Part shown: piece by piece, positions 10,801 to 18,481 of the stretch
Position numbering within the stretch: position 1 is the first letter of the stretch
How the letters are laid out: each line of letters begins with the position of its first letter
Source of the DNA: Candidatus Zixiibacteriota bacterium
GTDB taxonomy: Bacteria > Zixibacteria > MSB-5A5 > WJJR01
Reading direction: 5' to 3'
DNA: 64,000 bases
NCBI GenBank assembly: GCA_036397555.1
Contig: DASWIS010000008.1
Span: 372,001-436,000 of the forward strand
Notes under the pieces: generated by a model
Seen by the model: the letters and a program-made list of their open reading frames with translations, nothing else
What the model was told of the DNA's origin: nothing
The model's database searches: none
Position numbers and translations under genes: made by a program

Positions 10801-10949
10801 TGCTGTTTTCTCTTGGACTCACCCTCTATGTGATCCCTTCGTTGTACACTCTGATGTCCGGACGGAAACGGCTTCCATCGGGCCGGCAACTTGTGGCGGA
10901 CTCTCGCGCGATCTCAACGTCGATCGGTTCGGCGACTCCAACATCCTGA
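7830..10949 (+). CDS. RND efflux transporter permease (AcrB/HAE1 family)
   Basis: Proton-driven inner-membrane efflux pump of 1039 aa, the usual size. It shows the typical pattern of one N-terminal membrane helix (IRRPVLSIVLSIVIVLFGAI), a large periplasmic domain, six helices, a second large periplasmic domain and a final helix bundle. The proton-relay aspartate pair of helix 4 is present as Asp401-Asp402 in GIVVDDAIVVLENI. The second-half counterpart GIVTKNGILIVEFANQ is also typical. It is co-transcribed with the adaptor directly upstream. Substrate cannot be told; hydrophobic and amphiphilic exporters of the HAE1 class are the closest in appearance. Confidence 0.95.
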   Translation: MNLSSICIRRPVLSIVLSIVIVLFGAISFGFLGVREYPSVDPPVVTVSTNYIGANADVIESQITEPLEESINGIAGIRSLTSTSTDGRSTITVEFDLGIAMDNAANDVRDRVSRAARNLPPDMDPPIITKSSADARPILSMTIQSDKRTLLELSAIANDIFKERLQTIPGVSEIRIWGEKKYAMKLNVDPPRLAAYGLTPLDVRNALARENVELPSGRVEGYSTELSIRTFGRLSTPDQFNDLIIREQDGSVVRFRDIGRAVLAPENERTLLRGNGGVPMVAVAITPQPGSNHIAIADEFYRRIRQIQRDLPEDLRFEIALDTTVNIRRAIIEVVETILMAFVLVLIVIFVFLRHWRTTVIPMLAIPISLIGAFFIMYVADFSINILTLLGIVLATGIVVDDAIVVLENIYGKIERGMDPIEAGHKGSREIYFAIISTTITLAAVFLPIIFLQGLTGRLFREFGIVVAGAVLISAFVSLTLTSMMSARTLHKTEHESRFFTWSERQFVRLSEGYRRSLAEFVGRRWLAPSIMAASVTIIIGLGAVIPSELAPMEDKSRLSINSTAPEGTSYEAMAEYMERIIAIVDTLPERSVIISVTAPGFGSNPAVNNGFVRLNLVPPDQRDRSQQDIAAAISSAIKTETFARTYVTQEQTIGSGRSRDLPVQFVIQAPDFERLRETIPPFMERVESDPAFDIFDLDLKFSKPELTIDIDRDRARALGITVRDIAETLQLFFSGQRYGFFIFNGKQYPVIAQADRPNRDEPLDVSAIYLRNNRDELIQLDNVVTLSYRSTPPQLYRYNRYVAATVAASPAEGVTLGAAIGAMEKIAADVLDESFSTSLAGASKEFGESSNTLMFAFLLALTLVYLILSAQFESFKEPLIIMFTVPLALAGAVMSLWLFGQTFNIFSQIGIIALVGIVTKNGILIVEFANQRRDDGLSVTDAVIDAAAQRFRPILMTSLATVFGVVPIALALGAAAQSRRSMGIVIIGGLLFSLGLTLYVIPSLYTLMSGRKRLPSGRQLVADSRAISTSIGSATPTS

Positions 10950-11263
10950 TTCCTCCGACCTGCACCTCCGGATGGCTCACCGCATCACGCCCCGACGCCA
11001 TGACACGTATGGGCCCTCCCCCATAGTCCGACCGGGCACGATGCCGGACCGGGCGCCGCTCTAAAGTAGCTTACCACCATACCGAAATACTCAAAAGAGG
11101 GCACCGTGCCGCGGATTGCGCGATGCCGGCGACCGTACCGCAACGTTGACGACACGCCCTTCGGGCGGAATGACCCAGTTGCACGCACTGTCTGTTGTCG
11201 TCTGCGAGCGCTGGACCGAGCACGAAGCACACTGGCCCAAAGGTCCCGGACTGTCGACACGTG
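10950..11263. other. intergenic region with small hairpins, no gene seen
   Basis: About 310 bp between the efflux operon and the sensor-kinase run. I see no convincing coding region. Two small hairpins are visible: TATGGG/CCCATA at 11008-11025 and CGCCC/GGGCG at 11155-11167. Neither is followed by a T tract. This stretch probably holds the promoter of the kinase operon, but no clear -35/-10 pair stands out. Confidence 0.5.
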
Positions 11264-13150
11264 ATGCTGACGCAGCCCAACAACGAAGACACGATTCGAG
11301 AGCCCTGGCTCCTCCGTTCGAAGCGGCGGTTGTTCGTAACGCTGTTACTAGCGATCGCGATACCGCCGGTCGTCCTCGGTGCCGTCGGCGTGGCAAGAAT
11401 TTCAAACCAGATGCAGGACCTGACGGTCTACCGCAATGAGTTGGCTGCGCACCTGTTTGCCCATGGCATGGAGACGGAGTGTTTTGGATTGATGCGGTAT
11501 GTGCAGAGCTATGCCAACCGTAGCCTGCTGGCCAAGGCCGTCATGCATCGGGGGGAAGCGCGCGCACACGCCGTACTCGAAGAATTGGTGACACAGCATC
11601 TGCGCATCTCGCGCGCCTTCATTGCGGACACTGCGGGCGTATTGCAATACGATTATCCCCAGGACTCAACAGTGCGGGGAGTCAGCTTTGCGCACCGGGA
11701 TTGGTTTCTCGGTGTGCGTGGCAGCGGTCAGCCGTACATCTCAGAAGTCTATCGTCGCGCGGCGCTGGGCCAGCCGCTGGTACTCGGCATCGCTTGTCCG
11801 ATCCGCGATGCCGCGGGGCTCCGAGTCGGCTACCTCATGGCACAGGTGTCTCTCAGCGACATAATCAAAGAATTTTCCGGCACACCGACTCCCGGTTCCC
11901 TGTACTACGCCGTGATCGATCACCGCGATCATTGGTTCGATTCGCGTTCGGTTGACGGCGGGCTCACCGATCTGCGTGGTATGCCATTTCTCGACACGAT
12001 CAGGCAGCTCGCCGGTCGAACAATGCAGGCACAGAATCCGGTCAGCGGACGCCGGGAAGTGATCAGCGCCCGGGTGATTCCCTCGTTCGGTTGGACGGTA
12101 TTGACCTGCCAGCTCGAGAGTGACGCGTTTGTTTCCGCAATGGGTTTTGCGGCCGGGGGCGCGGCGTTTCTGTTTGCGATGCTGCTGGCGATGTCCTTCC
12201 TCAGCTACAGCAGCTTCAGGGCGCTGCGACGCCACGATGCGGCGCGACATCTGGTTCTGGATCAACTCCAAAGTGCACGGGCGGATTTGGAGCGGCAGGT
12301 CAGACTGCGTACGCGCGAACTGAGCGCCAAGACAGAGGCGCTTGAGCGCAGCAATGTCGAATTGCAGCAGTTCGCGTCGGTCGCGTCTCACGACCTCCAG
12401 GAGCCATTGCGCAAGATACAGGCCTTCGGCGATCGGCTGGCGGCGCTCTGCGCAGGGGGCCTCCCCGATGGCGCCACGGACTATCTGACGCGGATGCAGA
12501 ACGCAGCGGCGCGGATGCGCTCGCTCATCGATGAACTCCTGGCGTATTCCCGAGTGACTTCACACGGCCGGCACTTTGAACCCACCGACTTGTCCCGCGT
12601 GGCGTCCGAAGTCCTTTCGGATTTGGAGGCACGGCTTGAACAGACGGGAGGTGAGGTCGTCGTCGACCATCTGCCGACGATCGACGCCGACCCGCGGCAG
12701 ATGCGTCAACTGTTCCAAAACCTCATCGGCAACGCACTGAAGTTCCATCGCCCGGACACGGTCCCGCGCGTGTGCGTTTCCGGCCGAATGATCGGCGGGG
12801 CGGCCTCCAGCGGCAACCCGCCGTCGATGAGTCCGAGTTTGTGCCGAATTACGGTTGCTGATGACGGAATTGGGTTCGACACCAAGTACCTCGATAAAGT
12901 CTTTGCGCCGTTCCAGCGATTGCATGGGCGGTCGCAATACGAAGGCAGCGGCATGGGTCTGGCGATTTGCCGCCGGATTGCCGAGCACCATGGCGGATCG
13001 ATTACCGCCGAGAGCACTCCGGGCGCGGGCGCGCAGTTTATCGTCACGCTGCCTGTCACACACGAAAATGAAGGGAGCATGCCGTGGGAGCACGCGGAGA
13101 GCCGATCGCCATCGTCCTGGCCGACGATGATGCCGATGACCGTGAACTGA
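11264..13150 (+). CDS. membrane sensor histidine kinase with extracytoplasmic Cache-like domain
   Basis: Inner-membrane sensor kinase of 628 aa from ATG 11264 (GTG 11261 and GTG 11195 also possible). Membrane helix 1 is at about residues 23-43 and helix 2 at about 290-313. Between them lies a dCache-like extracytoplasmic sensor region (phrases such as RISRAFIADTAG and FAHRDWFLGVRGSGQPYISEVY). A coiled coil follows, then HisKA with phospho-acceptor His376 in ASVASHDLQEPLRKI, the form found in phytochrome-like kinases. HATPase motifs are QNLIGNALKFH, DDGIGFD and GSGMGLAICRRI. The last 67 bases overlap the following receiver gene, which implies coupled translation. The ligand is unknown. Confidence 0.9.
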   Translation: MLTQPNNEDTIREPWLLRSKRRLFVTLLLAIAIPPVVLGAVGVARISNQMQDLTVYRNELAAHLFAHGMETECFGLMRYVQSYANRSLLAKAVMHRGEARAHAVLEELVTQHLRISRAFIADTAGVLQYDYPQDSTVRGVSFAHRDWFLGVRGSGQPYISEVYRRAALGQPLVLGIACPIRDAAGLRVGYLMAQVSLSDIIKEFSGTPTPGSLYYAVIDHRDHWFDSRSVDGGLTDLRGMPFLDTIRQLAGRTMQAQNPVSGRREVISARVIPSFGWTVLTCQLESDAFVSAMGFAAGGAAFLFAMLLAMSFLSYSSFRALRRHDAARHLVLDQLQSARADLERQVRLRTRELSAKTEALERSNVELQQFASVASHDLQEPLRKIQAFGDRLAALCAGGLPDGATDYLTRMQNAAARMRSLIDELLAYSRVTSHGRHFEPTDLSRVASEVLSDLEARLEQTGGEVVVDHLPTIDADPRQMRQLFQNLIGNALKFHRPDTVPRVCVSGRMIGGAASSGNPPSMSPSLCRITVADDGIGFDTKYLDKVFAPFQRLHGRSQYEGSGMGLAICRRIAEHHGGSITAESTPGAGAQFIVTLPVTHENEGSMPWEHAESRSPSSWPTMMPMTVN

Positions 13151-13584
13151 CACGGGCGGCGCTGGCCGAAAGCCGCCTGGCCAATGAATTGTACACGGTG
13201 GAGGACGGTGAGCAGCTCCTCGACCTGCTGGCTCATCGTGGCTCGTATGCGGGGGAGGCGGCAGTACCGCGCCCGGGACTGATCTTGCTGGATTTGAATA
13301 TGCCGAGGATGGATGGACAGGAGGCGCTGCGGATCATCAAGGCCGATCCGAAGCTGAAAAGTATTCCTGTCGTCATCCTGACGACATCGCGCGCGGAGGA
13401 GGAAATATACCGCGCTTACCAGCTCGGTGCGAATTCCTACGTCACCAAGCCGGTTACCTTCGATGGACTGGTCAGCGTGCTGAAGGCGTTGGGGCTGTAC
13501 TGGTTTGAAATCGTTGAATTGCCATTCATGAAAGGATTGCCCCGCAATGAGCCGGTTGCCCATTCGAGTGCTGATGGTCGATGA
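13084..13584 (+). CDS. Rcp1-like single-domain response regulator
   Basis: A receiver-only protein of 166 aa, resembling the Rcp1 type that pairs with phytochrome-like kinases. The acidic cluster is in VLADDDADDREL, the phospho-acceptor is Asp70 in LILLDLNMPRMDG, the switch Thr lies in ILTTSRAEEEI and the conserved Lys is Lys122 in YVTKPVTF. The C-terminal extension ending GLYWFEIVELP is characteristic of this subtype. The GTG start at 13084 lies inside the kinase gene before it, and its end overlaps the next gene by 38 bases. The natural reading is that the upstream kinase phosphorylates it. Confidence 0.9.
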   Translation: MGARGEPIAIVLADDDADDRELTRAALAESRLANELYTVEDGEQLLDLLAHRGSYAGEAAVPRPGLILLDLNMPRMDGQEALRIIKADPKLKSIPVVILTTSRAEEEIYRAYQLGANSYVTKPVTFDGLVSVLKALGLYWFEIVELPFMKGLPRNEPVAHSSADGR

Positions 13585-15928
13585 CGACGAGGATGATTTC
13601 ATCGTCGCCCGCGATCTGATTGCCTCAGTACGTGACTGTGAGATTCAGTTGGAGTGGGTCTCGGCCTTTGAAGATGCCACGGCGGACATGGACCGTCTCG
13701 ACCATGATGTCTATCTGATCGACTATCGCCTCGGGGCACACAGCGGCCTGGAACTGCTGCGTGATAACCCCAAAGCGACACAGAGCAAAGCCGTCATTCT
13801 GCTGACCGGAGCCGGACAGAGCGAATTGGACTCCGAAGCGCTCCGACATGGAGCCGCGGATTATCTTGAGAAGAGCCACCTGACCGCACCGCTTCTGGTC
13901 AAATCGATTCGTTACGTGGCCGAGCGCGTCCGCATCATGGAGTACCTGCGAGCCACCAACGAGACCTTGCGGTCACTGATCGACGTGTCGCCGCTGGGCG
14001 TCTGTGTGATCGACAATCGCCACACCGTCACCCTATGGAATCCCGCAGCGGAGAGAGTCTTCGGGTGGTCAGCGGCGGAGGTTCTGGGCAAACCGCTGCC
14101 CGGCGCGCACGACGGCGACGACGATGACTTCGCGCGGCTGGTGACCAGCGGGTTTCAGGGCCATGCGCTGGCGGGATTTGAGATTCGCGCCGCGCGCAAG
14201 GATGGCTCCGAGGTGGACGTGAATCTCTGGACCGCTCCTCTCAACGATCAGCGCGGCCGGACATCGTCGGTGATGGCCATGGCGGTCGATGTAACCGAGC
14301 AGCGCCAGGCGCAGCACGCCCTCCGCTCCAGCGAAGAGTTCCATCGCGCCTTGTCGGAACGTTCCGCTGACATCATTCTGGTCTCGAATGTCGAGGGCAT
14401 CATTCGTTACGCCAGCCCCTCCTGCCAGCGGGTCCTGGGGTACACCCCGGACCAACTCGTTGACCGCGTCGCGTTCGATTTTGTCCATCCCGAAGATATT
14501 CCGGCTGTGCAGTCGGTTATGGAAAGCATTTGGGCGCATACCCGCGAACCGATGACGTTGCGTGTCAGGTTTCGCAACCGTATCGGCGACTACCGCGTGA
14601 TTGAGGGCATCGGGGCGCGCATCTCGATCGAGTCGATCCCGGAGGGAATCGTCTTGAATGCGCGTGATGTCACCGACCGTGTGACGGCGGAAGAACTGGC
14701 GCACCGCCTCGCGGCGGCCGTAGAACAGGTCTCCGAATCCATCATGATCACCGACACCGAAGGGCGGATTCTGTACGCCAATCCCGCATTCGCACATCTG
14801 ACAGGAATGGACTGTGCCGATATTGTCGGCCAGAGCACGGCGGTTCTCTGCAGTGTACTCACACCCGCCCCGGACACGCGCGGTCTCGTCGACGCCGTGG
14901 CGTCCGGTGTCGTCTGGTCGGGAACTTTCGGGGGACGTCATCGGCTCGGGCGCGCCTGCCATGTGGAATGTACCGTCGCACCGATCCGCGACAGCAACGG
15001 GCGCGTGATCAACTATGTGAGCGTCGCGCGCGATGTCACCGAAGAACGTGTTCGCGAGGCGCACCTGCGCCAGTCGCAGCGCCTCGAAGCCATCGGTTCG
15101 CTGGCGTCGGGGATCGCCCATGAAATCAACACGCCGATCCAATTCATCGGCGACAATGTCCATTTCCTGGCATCGACCCTCTCCGAGCTGCTGCCCGCGC
15201 TTCAGGAACTCTCGAAAGTGCGAGCCACGACCGGATCGGAGGGCAACATTGGTGGTTCGCGCCGATTACCACGCGACACGGACACGCTGGATCTGGATTA
15301 TGTCATCGAAGAGATACCGCGCGCCCTCAACCAGACCCGCGAGGGCATCGACCGCGTGATCTCCATCGTCAAGGCGATGCGCGAATTCGCCCATCCCGGC
15401 GGCCACGGTGAGCACCGGACGGAGATCGACCTGAACCGGGCGCTGGAGGGTGCATTGACCGTCTGCCGCAACCAGATCAAGAATGTCGCCGACGTGCGCA
15501 CCGATTTTGATGTGAAACTGCCGCCGATTCCCTGCTACGCAAACGAGCTGAATCAGGTGTTCCTCAACCTGCTGATCAATGCGGCACAGGCGATTCAGGA
15601 GGTCTACGATAAAACGGGCGACCGCGGCTGGATTGCGGTACGAACAGTCCATGAAAACGGTAGTGCGCTGGTGGCGATCGGCGATACCGGGAGCGGGATC
15701 TCTGAGTCGGCGCGTGAGCACATCTTCGAGCCGTTCTTCACGACCAAACCGGTCGGCCGCGGAACCGGACAGGGATTGGCCATCGCCCGATCCGTGATCG
15801 TCGACAAACACAAGGGCTCGATCACCTTCGACACCGTCGAAGGAAGCGGAACCACGTTTTACGTTCGCTTGCCGTTCATCCCGAAAGAGAAGGAGACCGA
15901 GCATGAGCCGGCTGTTATTCGTAGATGA
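13547..15928 (+). CDS. hybrid sensor: receiver, three PAS domains, histidine kinase
   Basis: Soluble 793-residue kinase with an N-terminal receiver (residues 1-125, Asp59 in YLIDYRLGAHSG). Three PAS/PAC units follow at about 140-250, 262-375 and 385-500; phrases such as LIDVSPLGVCVIDN, IRYASPSCQRVLGY and ILYANPAFAHLTGMD mark their starts. HisKA has His525 in SGIAHEINTPIQF, the form common in kinases of the NtrB/PAS class. HATPase motifs are NLLINAAQAI, GDTGSGIS and GTGQGLAIARSVI. No membrane segment is seen. It overlaps both neighbours, so it belongs to the same coupled unit. The receiver-first layout suggests it takes phosphate or a docking signal from an upstream kinase. Confidence 0.9.
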   Translation: MSRLPIRVLMVDDDEDDFIVARDLIASVRDCEIQLEWVSAFEDATADMDRLDHDVYLIDYRLGAHSGLELLRDNPKATQSKAVILLTGAGQSELDSEALRHGAADYLEKSHLTAPLLVKSIRYVAERVRIMEYLRATNETLRSLIDVSPLGVCVIDNRHTVTLWNPAAERVFGWSAAEVLGKPLPGAHDGDDDDFARLVTSGFQGHALAGFEIRAARKDGSEVDVNLWTAPLNDQRGRTSSVMAMAVDVTEQRQAQHALRSSEEFHRALSERSADIILVSNVEGIIRYASPSCQRVLGYTPDQLVDRVAFDFVHPEDIPAVQSVMESIWAHTREPMTLRVRFRNRIGDYRVIEGIGARISIESIPEGIVLNARDVTDRVTAEELAHRLAAAVEQVSESIMITDTEGRILYANPAFAHLTGMDCADIVGQSTAVLCSVLTPAPDTRGLVDAVASGVVWSGTFGGRHRLGRACHVECTVAPIRDSNGRVINYVSVARDVTEERVREAHLRQSQRLEAIGSLASGIAHEINTPIQFIGDNVHFLASTLSELLPALQELSKVRATTGSEGNIGGSRRLPRDTDTLDLDYVIEEIPRALNQTREGIDRVISIVKAMREFAHPGGHGEHRTEIDLNRALEGALTVCRNQIKNVADVRTDFDVKLPPIPCYANELNQVFLNLLINAAQAIQEVYDKTGDRGWIAVRTVHENGSALVAIGDTGSGISESAREHIFEPFFTTKPVGRGTGQGLAIARSVIVDKHKGSITFDTVEGSGTTFYVRLPFIPKEKETEHEPAVIRR

Positions 15929-17096
15929 CGAACCCAATGTGTTGGAGGGTCTGATGCGCATGGCGCGCGCTACGCGTTTGCCATGCGAAGTGGAGGCGGT
16001 CGGGAGCGCTGCGGCGGCGCTGGCACGCATCCAATTGGGGGGAATCGATCTGGTCGTCACCGATGTCCACATGCCGGCGATGGACGGGTTCGAGCTTTTG
16101 TCCCGCATCCGTCAGGAGCCGGGTACCGAACATCTCCCGGTGATCATGCTCACCGGATCGCTGGATTCCGATGCGCGGCGGCGGTCACTGGAGTTGGGGG
16201 CAACGGATTTTGTGACCAAACCGGCGGTTCCCGCGGAGTTTTCGGCCCGTGTGCGCAACATCCTCAAACTCAAGCTGTATCGCGACCGACTCGCCGAACA
16301 GAATGAACTGCTGGAAACGCAAATCCTGAGTCTTCAGAAACTGGAAAATGTCGGGACGCTGGCGGCGGGCCTCGTGCATGATCTGAACAATGTACTGACC
16401 GCAGTCGGAGGGCACGTTCAGTTGGCGCTTAACAAGTGCGGCGATCCGGCAGCAGTCTCCCGCCATGCGAAATCCGCCCTCGACTCTGCCGCCCAGGCGG
16501 GACAGTTGGTGGAGCAATTGTTGCGGGTATCAAAACCCCACGTGGGCGATTGGGAGATGTGCGACATCGTGTCGGTCGTCGACAGCGGTTTGCACCTCCT
16601 GGAAGCGTCGAAATCCGAAAACGTCGCAATCTATTGGATCCCACCGCGTGAGGAGCTTTCATTGTCCGCCGATTCGGTTCAGATCGGGCAGGTCATCATG
16701 AATCTCTGCATCAATGCCATGCAGGCGATGAGCGACCACGGAGAAATTCGCATCAGCGTGCAACCGGTTCGGCTGAGTGAAGAGATGCACTGCACCTGCG
16801 GCGCCACGCTGCTTCCGAACGACTATATCTGTCTGCAGGTCAACGATACGGGCGGCGGCATCCCTCCGGAAGCCTTCCCGCACCTGTTCGATCCATTCTT
16901 CACTACGAAACCGGCCGGGCAGGGGACGGGTTTGGGGCTGTTCGTCGTCGGACGGGTTGCCCACAATCACAATGGCGGCGTCATGGTAGAGTCGGCGCCC
17001 GGCCGGGGGACAACCTTCTCCGTCTATTTCAAGTCCGGCGCGATCGACCGCGTCTCGGTCGGTGAGGAAGCGGGTGTCTCAGGCAGGGCCGAGTAA
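15903..17096 (+). CDS. receiver-histidine kinase (response-regulator-fused kinase)
   Basis: A 397-residue cytoplasmic protein made of a receiver (residues 1-120, Asp54 in VVTDVHMPAMDGF, Lys in DFVTKPAVP), a short coiled coil, HisKA with His159 in GLVHDLNNVLTAVGG, and HATPase with NLCINAMQAM, NDTGGGIPPEA and GTGLGLFVVGRV. The ATPase carries an extra short loop with MHCTCGATLLPNDY, a CxC pair that could bind metal or be redox-active; this is an inference. It overlaps the previous gene by 26 bases and is the last of the run. There is no DNA-binding output in any of the four genes, so the relay must end on a protein encoded elsewhere. Confidence 0.88.
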   Translation: MSRLLFVDDEPNVLEGLMRMARATRLPCEVEAVGSAAAALARIQLGGIDLVVTDVHMPAMDGFELLSRIRQEPGTEHLPVIMLTGSLDSDARRRSLELGATDFVTKPAVPAEFSARVRNILKLKLYRDRLAEQNELLETQILSLQKLENVGTLAAGLVHDLNNVLTAVGGHVQLALNKCGDPAAVSRHAKSALDSAAQAGQLVEQLLRVSKPHVGDWEMCDIVSVVDSGLHLLEASKSENVAIYWIPPREELSLSADSVQIGQVIMNLCINAMQAMSDHGEIRISVQPVRLSEEMHCTCGATLLPNDYICLQVNDTGGGIPPEAFPHLFDPFFTTKPAGQGTGLGLFVVGRVAHNHNGGVMVESAPGRGTTFSVYFKSGAIDRVSVGEEAGVSGRAE

Positions 17097-17346
17097 AAAT
17101 CCGCATCCGGTCGGTTTCGCAGCTCACCTTTGCGCGACGGTGATTCCATGGGGCTTCGGTTCGGTCCCGCGTCAGACGCCACCCAAATCAATGCGAGATT
17201 CGCATACGGTTTGACGATCGGCGCCTTCCGGCCGCATCTATTCGCCGGTGGCGACGCGGGAACCTTCATCATCTGCCCGTGTCTTAACGGTGGCGGCAGT
17301 CGCCGAGACGTAGCGGAGCCCGAAACGATTCGGAGGTCGATGTCCG

Positions 17347-18312
17347 ATGGAAGACATTTCCCGTAGTCCCTGGCGCGCCGGTATCTTACTTTTTCTGGCC
17401 GCAATCGGCACGCTCGCGTGGGCTCAGACCAGGATGAAATCGGAGGAGAGTGTTGTGACCGTCAAGGCGTTGACTCCCGAAGAAGAACGGGTGATCGTCC
17501 ACAAAGGGACTGAGCCGCCCTTTACCGGAAAGTATTGGAACCACAAGGAAGAAGGCGCCTACGTGTGCCGGAATTGCGGCGCGGAGTTGTACCGTTCGGC
17601 CGACAAGTTCGAGTCGGGCTGTGGGTGGCCGAGTTTCGACGATGAGGTGCCTGGGGCAGTCAAACGGACCCCCGACGCCGACGGATTTCGGACGGAAATC
17701 ACCTGTATGAGGTGCGGGGGCCATCTCGGGCATGTTTTCGAGGGAGAGAAGCTGACGCCGAAGGATGTTCGGCATTGCGTCAATTCCCTCTCCCTGGAAT
17801 TCATCCCTGCCGGACGGCAGGCAGAGGTCGCAACTCAGACTGCCTACTTTGCCGGGGGGTGTTTTTGGGGAACTGAGCACTTGCTGAACAAGACCGAGGG
17901 CGTCATTTCAACCCGAGTGGGATACATGGGGGGCCATACATCCAAACCGACCTACAAGGATGTCTGCAACGGCAACACCGGACACGCCGAAGCAGTCGAA
18001 GTCGTATTCGATTCGGCCAGGATCGACTACGAAACGCTGGCGCGGCTGTTTTTTGAAATTCACGATCCGACTCAGGTCGATCGGCAAGGCCCGGACATCG
18101 GCGATCAGTATCGTTCGGAAATTTTCTATGTCGATGATGCCCAGAAGCGGGTGATCGAGAAGCTGATCGGGCTGCTGGAGGGTAAGGGGTACGAGGTTGC
18201 CACACGGCTTTCAAAAGCCGGTACCTTTTGGGAGGCCGAACAGTACCACCAGGACTACTACGAGTACACCGGTAAGCAGCCCTACTGCCACGCATACCAG
18301 AAACGATTCTGA
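17347..18312 (+). CDS. msrAB: exported MsrB-MsrA methionine sulfoxide reductase fusion
   Basis: Repairs oxidised methionine in proteins, reducing both R- and S-sulfoxides. The 321-residue protein has an N-terminal hydrophobic segment (ILLFLAAIGTLAWAQ) that looks like a signal peptide, so it probably works in the periplasm. MsrB comes first (about 40-155): zinc ligands Cys74, Cys77, Cys120 and Cys123, resolving-type Cys92 in GCGWPSF, and catalytic Cys144 in RHCVNSLSL. MsrA follows (about 163-321), with catalytic Cys172 in GGCFWG and a C-terminal Cys314 in PYCHAYQ that can resolve it. All key residues are present. The exported location means an electron donor such as a thioredoxin-like or DsbD-type partner is needed; none lies nearby. 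Confidence 0.93.
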   Translation: MEDISRSPWRAGILLFLAAIGTLAWAQTRMKSEESVVTVKALTPEEERVIVHKGTEPPFTGKYWNHKEEGAYVCRNCGAELYRSADKFESGCGWPSFDDEVPGAVKRTPDADGFRTEITCMRCGGHLGHVFEGEKLTPKDVRHCVNSLSLEFIPAGRQAEVATQTAYFAGGCFWGTEHLLNKTEGVISTRVGYMGGHTSKPTYKDVCNGNTGHAEAVEVVFDSARIDYETLARLFFEIHDPTQVDRQGPDIGDQYRSEIFYVDDAQKRVIEKLIGLLEGKGYEVATRLSKAGTFWEAEQYHQDYYEYTGKQPYCHAYQKRF

Positions 18313-18481
18313 TCCCCTTTGCCGTTTGGCCCAACAGCCGTCCATGATGGTCACATGCCGACGGCGGGTCCCGATTTGTCTTGCAGACGATCGGCCACAT
18401 CGGGACATTTCGTCTGCGCACTTGATTGCCGATCGGGCGATTCGATAGATTCCTCCCGGCCGGCGGTCATACGGTGTCAGC

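Noticed and set aside
11008-11025. Hairpin TATGGG/CCCATA as terminator of the efflux operon
   Set aside because: Short stem and no T tract after it; kept only as a note in the intergenic entry.
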